Positions 1 through 4,533 of a stretch of DNA of 6,403 nt are shown piece after piece. Origin of the DNA: Mycobacterium sp. (GTDB taxonomy: Bacteria > Actinomycetota > Actinomycetes > Mycobacteriales > Mycobacteriaceae). The position numbers and the translations under genes were made by a program. The notes beneath the pieces are model-generated. The model worked only from the letters and a program-made list of their open reading frames with translations. It was not told where the DNA came from and searched no databases. Location: positions 1 to 6,403 of the forward strand of contig JAFAQO010000151.1 of NCBI GenBank assembly GCA_019246375.1, in the 5' to 3' direction. Positions within the stretch are counted from its first letter, which is position 1; each line of letters opens with the position of its first letter.

Positions 1-720
1 GAGGGTGTGCCCGACCCCGCCGTGGTACTGGCCGTCCGGGCCGACCGCGTCGCGTAGGACGTACTCCAGCGGATAGAACGGAGGGCCGAAGTTGACTCCC
101 GCCACCGCGGGGTAGGCAAACCCGGTGCCGTCTTTGTAGTCGTATTCGCGGGCGTGGCCGGTCACGTGTTTTCCGGCGATGATGCTCTTGCGATCGGTCC
201 AGTCGCGGGCGAAGGCCAGGCAGGTCACGCAATAGCATTCGGCCGCAATAAGTTTGTCCTTGGCCAGAAAACCGAGGATGACGTCGTGCAGGCGCTCGTT
301 GTTGACCATGTCGACCATTGGGCCGCTGCCGCCCACCAGCAGCAGTGCGTCGTACTTGTCGAGCTCCTCCCAGCAGGCGCCGCGCTTGGTGTAGTAGTCC
401 TCCAAGCCGTGGCCGAACCCGGCGCTGTTGAAATACGGCTTCTGTGGGAACCAGGTGGACAAGTTGATCGGCTTGTCGAGCAGGTTCGATTCCTGGATCT
501 CGCGGGTGCGTTGCGCGAAGTGTTCGCTGGTGACCACCTTGTCCAGCGGCGGATCCAGGAAGCCGGCCTGCTCGCTGGCCGGCAGCGCGAGTGGTTTCTG
601 GCCAGTGGGGGTCATGAAGTCAATCTGGTAGCCGTGGTCGGTGAGCACGTCGTGGGGGCCGACGAGTTCCTCGCCCCAGTAACCCCATTCGGACGCGCAG
701 CACAGAATTGTCTTGGTCAT
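1..720 (-). CDS. DJ-1/PfpI superfamily protein, Hsp31-like (type 1 glutamine amidotransferase domain), 3' end outside window
   Basis: The first 240 residues of a DJ-1 superfamily protein are visible; no stop occurs before the window edge, so the C-terminus is missing. The N-terminal strand and helix (MTKTILCCASEWGYWGEEL) resemble the Hsp31 class, with the family's conserved Glu likely at residue 17 or 18. The segment LLLVGGSGPMVDM (127-139) occupies the place of the usual GGHG motif. The nucleophile elbow is IAAECYCVTCLAF (158-170), putting Cys162 in the catalytic position, with two extra cysteines at 164 and 167 and no Gly after the Cys-Tyr pair. GKHVTGHARE (183-192) and PLEYVLRDAV (217-226) match later family landmarks. 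Known members act as glyoxalase III, deglycase, chaperone or protease-like hydrolases in the cytoplasm; no signal peptide is seen. The start is fixed by AGGAG 8 nt upstream. It is the last visible gene of the DJ-1/GH13 group. Family membership is firm; the reaction is not known. Confidence 0.88.
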   Translation of the reverse strand, partial: MTKTILCCASEWGYWGEELVGPHDVLTDHGYQIDFMTPTGQKPLALPASEQAGFLDPPLDKVVTSEHFAQRTREIQESNLLDKPINLSTWFPQKPYFNSAGFGHGLEDYYTKRGACWEELDKYDALLLVGGSGPMVDMVNNERLHDVILGFLAKDKLIAAECYCVTCLAFARDWTDRKSIIAGKHVTGHAREYDYKDGTGFAYPAVAGVNFGPPFYPLEYVLRDAVGPDGQYHGGVGHTL

Positions 721-728
721 TGTTGGTT

Positions 729-733
729 CTCCT
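729..733 (-). promoter_or_regulatory. Ribosome binding site of the Hsp31-like gene
   Basis: AGGAG on the minus strand lies 8 nt before the ATG at 720, inside a purine-rich stretch (AAGAGAAAAGGAGAACC). It fixes the start and suggests this gene is translated independently of the GH13 gene 107 nt upstream. Confidence 0.85.
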
Positions 734-768
734 TTTCTCTTGTCTTCTATCTGTTGGACCGTCGTGCG

Positions 769-791
769 CCGGTGCTGCGCTGTGACACCGG
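769..791 (-). other. Small inverted repeat between the GH13 and Hsp31-like genes
   Basis: CCGGTG and CACCGG arms flank an 11-nt loop about 36 nt after the GH13 stop. There is no following T-tract. It could be a weak terminator, an mRNA processing stem or chance in GC-rich DNA. I see no convincing -10/-35 pair in the 107-base gap (721-827), so read-through from the GH13 gene remains the simplest model for the downstream gene. Confidence 0.25.
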
Positions 792-827
792 GTGCCGTGT
801 TGGCGCCGGCGGTGGGTACCAGGTTCG

Positions 828-3329
828 TCAGAGGCGCCGGAACACGACGAATCCCGCGCGGGGCAGCACGGCGGTGAACCGTCCGGAGCTAGAGGGCAGG
901 TCGCCTCCACCGTTGCCGTCGTTCCAGCCCCCGTATAGCGCGGCGTCGCTGTTGAACACCTCACGCCACATGCCATCGGCGACTCCATCGATCGAGTAGC
1001 CGGAGGAAAACGGCTGGTTGTTCAGGCTGGCCATTACCAGCACGTGATCCCGGCCGTAGCTTCGGGCGAACGCCAGTACCCGGTTGCCGTCGTCAGTGTG
1101 CAGGATGTCGATGGTTCCTGAGCGCAGCGCAGGCACGGTGCGCCGCAGCGTGATGAGCCCACGGAAGAAGGTGAACAGGTAGCGCCCGTAGCCGGCGGCC
1201 GCAGCTTGGAAATCGACACGGTGCCAAAGGAAGTCGTTGTAGCGGTAGAGCTCGGTGGTTCCGCACTCCTCCCCCATGAAAAACATCGGGGTGCCGGCCG
1301 ACAGCAGCGTCATTCCCGCCGAGAACCGGGTCCGCGCTTCAGCGTAGCGACGGATGTCGCCCACCAGAGGTGCGTAGTTGACGGCGATCGAGGGCGTGCG
1401 CCCGGAGTGGTGGCCGTTCCAACTGGAGTTGCCGGCCTCGTCATGGGACTCCGGGTATACCACGGTCGAATAGTTTGTCTGCGCCAGTTTGCCGGCGAAA
1501 ACACCCATCGCCAGCGCGCGGTCATCGCCGAGCCCGGCAGTGGACAGCAGGTTGGCGCAGTCGAGTCCGTGGCCGGTGTCACCGGAAAGGTTGTGGTAGA
1601 AGTCGGCGTACCAAATGGCGTCGAAACCCAGGCCGCCCTGGTCGGTGGTTGCTGTGACGCCCTGCCAGCCCGAGTGGTCCTCGGCGATGAGAAATACGTG
1701 CGGCTTGACCAGGCGAAGCGTGCGGCTCAGTTCGCGCAGGAATTTGGCGCCGCAGGCGTTGGCGGCGTCGACCTGGCGACCGTCGGCATGCAGGCTGTTG
1801 TAGGAGTGGATCGAGGTGGTCTGGTCCACGCGGAAGCCGTCCACGTGGAACTCCAGCGCCTGGGCGACCGCGCTCGAGATGAACATCTGCCGGACGCGTT
1901 GTTCGCTGAAGCGGGGGGCCCAGCCGGTGGAAACGTTGTCGAGATATCCGCCGGTGGGTTCGGGGTAGTCCGCGGGCGAACCCTGATACCAGTAGTAAAT
2001 GTTGCGCTCGGGATCGTCGGAGTCGTAGGCCCACTCGGCGCGCTCTCCGTCAGGGTTGTAGTGGTTGTAAACGACGTCAAGGATTACCGCGATGCCGCGT
2101 TGGTGGCATTCGCGCACAAAGTATTTGAATTCGTCGCGCCCGCCGCCGCTGAACTCGATGGCGAAGTAGTGCGAGGTGCCATACCCCCACGTCGCCCAGC
2201 CCTCGAACTGCGCCAGCGGCATGATTTCCACGGCGTTGACGCCGAGATCAACCAGATAGTCCAGCATGCCCATGGCGTCGGCGAGCTCGCCGGGCACCGG
2301 TGTGCCGTCGGGTTCGGTCTTGCCGGCGCCCAGGCCACCGAGGTGCATCTCGTAGATGACGAGGTCCTCGAGCCGGGTGGGAACAGGTCGTTGCGGGTTG
2401 AACTCTTTTTTCCAAAAGTCTTGCTGGGTGACCCATTCGGTCTCGGGCCAGTCGCTGTTGCGGAAGTGGGCGGTCACCCATTGCGGGTCGACCACCACCG
2501 AGCAGCTCACGCTGCCGTCGAGGTCCTCACGCCGACCAGAGAAGGATTCGCCTGCGGCCAAGTTGGCCGGATTAACGGTGCCGCGCCCGATTTGACAGCG
2601 GGAGTACAGGTCCGTGCGGTAGGCGACGCGGCCATCATCCTTGACAACGCGGAACATGTAGGGGTGGTGGTCGAAGCCGAGGAAACTGTTCAGCTGCGGA
2701 TCGGTCAGTGCGGTTTCCCACACACCGTCACCTGCGGGCAACATCGCGATAGGCTGCCCGATAACCCCGGTGCCGTCGTCGGCGATGTAGCCGACCGCGG
2801 GGTCGCCGAAGACGACCGAAACCTGTTGTGCGTTTGGCGCCCACACCGCGAATTGGATGCCTTCGGCGCCGTCGGGAGTCCGGCGCGGGTTGGCGCCCAG
2901 CTGTCGGCTGGTGGAAAGCCAATAGTGCTTTTCACTCGGGTCGGCGGCCAGTGTGAAGGTGCGCTGCCGGGCGACGGAGTTTGGGTCGGGGACTTCGGTG
3001 GGGATGGCCCACAGGTCGCGACCGGAGCCGCTGTCTGCGATGACACCCCAGGAAAACTCGGCGCCGACCTGGGTGCCGGGGAATTCGATGGTGGCGGTGT
3101 ACGTGGGACAGCCGTCGGTACCGGTGTGCTGCTGCATCGGCGTGGTCGTCCACGCCGTGCTGGGCAGTCCACTCTCGTCCCAGCTGCCGCACAGCCGCAC
3201 GTTGCTGAACAGGTCGTCCGCGATGCCGGTGTGGTAGATGAACTGAACGGCAACGGTATTCGCCGACGCGGCGGCGTGCCTGGGTAGGACCTCGATGTCC
3301 GGAAGGGTCGGTGCGACGGACAGCGTCAT
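828..3329 (-). CDS. GH13 alpha-amylase family enzyme, glycogen branching enzyme-like, with two N-terminal beta-sandwich domains
   Basis: This 833-residue enzyme belongs to glycoside hydrolase family 13. Two immunoglobulin-like regions come first: residues about 27-140 (FSNVRLCGSWDES) look like a starch-binding or CBM48-type fold, and about 155-250 (GIQFAVWAPNAQQVSVVFGD) is a typical CBM48/isoamylase-N domain. The catalytic barrel spans about 318-735 and contains WGYGTSHYFA (381-390), region I DVVYNH (418-423), region II GFRVDQ with nucleophile Asp502, region III IAED with acid/base Glu550, and region IV ESHDE with Asp630. All three catalytic acids are present. ESHDE, MGEECG (685-690) and the C-terminal beta domain resemble branching enzymes (GlgB), which make alpha-1,6 branches in glycogen. 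The protein is about 100 residues longer than a usual GlgB, so debranching or other transglycosylation is also possible. No signal peptide is seen, so it probably acts in the cytoplasm. Its ATG overlaps the stop of the upstream DJ-1 gene (ATGA), and AGGAG lies 7 nt before it, excluding the longer open frame that runs up to 3599. Confidence 0.9.
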   Translation of the reverse strand: MTLSVAPTLPDIEVLPRHAAASANTVAVQFIYHTGIADDLFSNVRLCGSWDESGLPSTAWTTTPMQQHTGTDGCPTYTATIEFPGTQVGAEFSWGVIADSGSGRDLWAIPTEVPDPNSVARQRTFTLAADPSEKHYWLSTSRQLGANPRRTPDGAEGIQFAVWAPNAQQVSVVFGDPAVGYIADDGTGVIGQPIAMLPAGDGVWETALTDPQLNSFLGFDHHPYMFRVVKDDGRVAYRTDLYSRCQIGRGTVNPANLAAGESFSGRREDLDGSVSCSVVVDPQWVTAHFRNSDWPETEWVTQQDFWKKEFNPQRPVPTRLEDLVIYEMHLGGLGAGKTEPDGTPVPGELADAMGMLDYLVDLGVNAVEIMPLAQFEGWATWGYGTSHYFAIEFSGGGRDEFKYFVRECHQRGIAVILDVVYNHYNPDGERAEWAYDSDDPERNIYYWYQGSPADYPEPTGGYLDNVSTGWAPRFSEQRVRQMFISSAVAQALEFHVDGFRVDQTTSIHSYNSLHADGRQVDAANACGAKFLRELSRTLRLVKPHVFLIAEDHSGWQGVTATTDQGGLGFDAIWYADFYHNLSGDTGHGLDCANLLSTAGLGDDRALAMGVFAGKLAQTNYSTVVYPESHDEAGNSSWNGHHSGRTPSIAVNYAPLVGDIRRYAEARTRFSAGMTLLSAGTPMFFMGEECGTTELYRYNDFLWHRVDFQAAAAGYGRYLFTFFRGLITLRRTVPALRSGTIDILHTDDGNRVLAFARSYGRDHVLVMASLNNQPFSSGYSIDGVADGMWREVFNSDAALYGGWNDGNGGGDLPSSSGRFTAVLPRAGFVVFRRL

Positions 3330-4018
3330 TGCGTTACTCCTGCGGGTGTGGGCGCGGCCTGCTGCTTTTCGACGATGATGTCCTTGATGGTGTCGACAAG
3401 GCGTTCGCTGGCGTGCCAGCCGGTGTTGGTGACGAGATCGTCGTCGACGAAAACTTGCTCGGGTTCCGGGGTGCCGGGGTCGAAGGGAACGTATTCGGCT
3501 CCGGCGTTGAGGACATCGGCCAGCACCACGGTGTTGCAGATCACGCGGCGCCCGCGCAGCACTTCCGGTGTGGGCGTGAGCAGCCACAGGGCGTGGCACG
3601 GCGCCCCTTTGACGATGCCGCGGTCGAGCATCGCCTCGCGGAAGAAGCGTACCGCCGGGGCGTTGCGCACCTGATCGCGCGGATCGGCCCCCGGCGGCGG
3701 CGGTGTGACGGAGCGCAGCCGCACCGTGGTGTAGTTGGCCGCGGCGATAATGGCCGCGTAGCGGCTGGGGTCGAGGCCATCAACCTCGATGCCGACCTCC
3801 ATCCACTGGAGTTCATCAACCACGTCAGGTTCCACGGTGGAGTAGAACCGCAGTTTAGGGTTTCCCCACAGGTGTGACACGAAATCTACTGTGGCGCCGT
3901 AACTTTGGAAGCGCTGCTGGTAGATTTCGATCTCCGGGGGGATGTACTGGGCCTCCACGATGACGGCGACCCGTTTGCCGGCCAGTGGCTGCTGTGCGGC
4001 GGGTTGATTCTGGTTCAT
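3326..4018 (-). CDS. DJ-1/PfpI family protein, first main gene of the GH13 operon
   Basis: This complete 230-residue protein belongs to the DJ-1/PfpI superfamily. After a Gln/Pro-rich N-terminal extension (1-13), the first strand is KRVAVIVEAQYIPPEIE, with Glu29 aligning by spacing to the conserved PfpI glutamate. The nucleophile elbow is VKGAPCHALWLL (136-147), giving a Cys141-His142 pair like the CHG of classical members. The following part, LRGRRVICNT (154-163), LADVLNAGAEYV (166-177) and VFVDDDLVTNTGW (189-201), is a textbook PfpI C-terminal half. The usual GG motif after the third strand is replaced by IIAAANYTTVRLR (90-102), followed by a Pro/Asp-rich insertion (104-116). Known relatives are cysteine-dependent glyoxalases, deglycases, hydratases or proteases; the substrate here is unknown. 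The C-terminal tail after residue 217 is Gln/Ala/Pro-rich and probably disordered. AGGAG 8 nt upstream fixes the start. The stop overlaps the GH13 start by 4 nt. Confidence 0.92.
   Translation of the reverse strand: MNQNQPAAQQPLAGKRVAVIVEAQYIPPEIEIYQQRFQSYGATVDFVSHLWGNPKLRFYSTVEPDVVDELQWMEVGIEVDGLDPSRYAAIIAAANYTTVRLRSVTPPPPGADPRDQVRNAPAVRFFREAMLDRGIVKGAPCHALWLLTPTPEVLRGRRVICNTVVLADVLNAGAEYVPFDPGTPEPEQVFVDDDLVTNTGWHASERLVDTIKDIIVEKQQAAPTPAGVTQ
3337..3341 (-). promoter_or_regulatory. Ribosome binding site of the GH13 gene
   Basis: AGGAG lies 7 nt before the ATG at 3329, inside the last codons of the upstream DJ-1 gene. Together with the ATGA stop/start overlap (3326-3329) it decides the start and indicates translational coupling. 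Confidence 0.85.
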
Positions 4019-4026
4019 CAGGGCTA

Positions 4027-4031
4027 CTCCT
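4027..4031 (-). promoter_or_regulatory. Ribosome binding site of the first DJ-1 gene
   Basis: AGGAG lies 8 nt before the ATG at 4018, and 4 nt after the TAA of the small upstream ORF. This spacing would let ribosomes finishing the small ORF restart at the DJ-1 gene. Confidence 0.85.
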
Positions 4032-4035
4032 GGGA

Positions 4036-4119
4036 TTAGTGGACAGCGAATTCGACGACCGGATCCACGGATCGGTTGTCGGTGTCGACTTCGATGCCCC
4101 GAGGAAGACCGGTTTCCAT
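4036..4119 (-). CDS. Candidate 27-residue small protein or leader peptide upstream of the DJ-1/GH13 operon
   Basis: An ATG at 4119 opens a 27-codon frame that ends in TAA 17 nt before the DJ-1 start. The peptide begins METGLPRGIEVDTD and ends VDPVVEFAVH. It is acidic and uses G/C-ending codons in the manner of the neighbouring genes (for example GTC GAC ACC GAC AAC). A weak GTAGG lies 6 nt before the ATG. I do not recognise a family. It may be a genuine small protein of the operon, a leader peptide coupled to the DJ-1 gene, or the 3' remnant of a longer gene whose upstream part (ATG at 4193, another frame) has been frameshifted. The case rests on composition and placement only. Confidence 0.4.
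   Translation of the reverse strand: METGLPRGIEVDTDNRSVDPVVEFAVH
4058..4076 (-). other. Small hairpin in the leader of the DJ-1 gene
   Basis: On the minus strand ACCGATC and GATCCGGT arms pair around a CGTG loop, with one bulged C. It lies about 40 nt before the DJ-1 start and within the candidate small ORF. It could influence translation of the operon, or be chance. Confidence 0.25.
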
Positions 4120-4159
4120 GGGTGGCCTACGCTGTGTTCGATCGCCAATTGGTGGACGG

Positions 4160-4173
4160 TGTCAATCCTGACA
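4160..4173. promoter_or_regulatory. Perfect dyad TGTCA-N4-TGACA, candidate operator
   Basis: The two 5-base arms are exact inverted copies separated by four bases, about 140 nt upstream of the first DJ-1 gene. The downstream arm overlaps a minus-strand TTGACA (4165-4160) that matches the -35 consensus, but no TANNNT -10 is found at 16-19 nt spacing. Dyads of this form are typical binding sites for dimeric repressors. The regulator is not in the window. Confidence 0.35.
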
Positions 4174-4470
4174 GTTTGCGCGGCACCAAACATGAGTACT
4201 GCACTACCTACTTTTAAATCGGCTCGATTCTGCTGCCGCGCGCTATGAACCCCGACTGCTCAGCAGCCTGCCAAACTGGCGATGGTCACAGGTTGTCGAG
4301 CGCCGCAGTGCATCGAGGACAGCTTGATCGATCCGCGGGCGCCGCCCGCACCGGCGCCGGTGACGACTACACGGTGCCACGATGGTCGTCGCAAGCCAGC
4401 CCACGGGACCTAGGCAACCAGCTGAGCACCAACATGAGCGACAAACGCGGACGACTGGGTCGCCCGACAC

Positions 4471-4506
4471 ATCGGTTATCAAGCCCCGTGCCGTGGGGCT
4501 GCCGAT
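4471..4506 (-). terminator. Candidate terminator hairpin after the RyR-domain gene
   Basis: A perfect 6-bp stem AGCCCC/GGGGCT (4482-4487 with 4495-4500) closes a 7-nt loop, and a second pair of arms, ATCGG and CCGAT (4471-4475 with 4502-4506), flanks it. The structure begins about 28 nt after the stop at 4534. It lacks a clear U-tract, as is common for hairpin terminators proposed in high-GC actinobacteria. Confidence 0.45.
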
Positions 4507-4533
4507 CCCACCCGACGTCGCAATAGAAACGTT

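Larger units (their letters stand above)
4120..4533. other. Intergenic region between the RyR-domain gene and the DJ-1/GH13 operon
   Basis: About 414 bases without a gene I can support. It should contain the operon promoter. It holds the TGTCA/TGACA dyad, an AT-rich patch around 4195-4218 (TTTAAA and several TA steps) and the hairpin after the RyR gene. Short frames on both strands (for example the plus-strand frame from 4245 to 4526) lack a ribosome binding site and any recognisable motif. No tRNA, insertion sequence end or CRISPR repeat is seen. Confidence 0.6.

Noticed and set aside
154..999. 281-codon plus-strand frame opposite the Hsp31-like gene
   Set aside because: It runs across the Hsp31-like gene, the gap and the end of the GH13 gene; its protein shows no family motif and ends in low-complexity sequence.
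1206..3287. 693-codon open frame on the plus strand, antisense to the GH13 gene
   Set aside because: It lies wholly opposite a gene with clear GH13 motifs, has no ribosome binding site or recognisable domain, and long antisense frames are expected in high-GC coding DNA.
3330..3599. Upstream extension of the GH13 frame to a start at 3599
   Set aside because: The added residues are an Arg/His-rich shadow of the DJ-1 gene in another frame. The ATG at 3329 has AGGAG and a coupled ATGA overlap.
4137..4165. Standard -35/-10 promoter built on TTGACA at 4165-4160
   Set aside because: No TANNNT hexamer occurs at 16-19 nt spacing, so a sigma-A type promoter is not supported there.
3855..4193. 112-codon minus-strand frame beginning MFGAAQTVRID
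   Set aside because: Its second half overlaps the DJ-1 gene out of frame. The first 25 codons look partly protein-like and are mentioned only as a possible frameshifted remnant.
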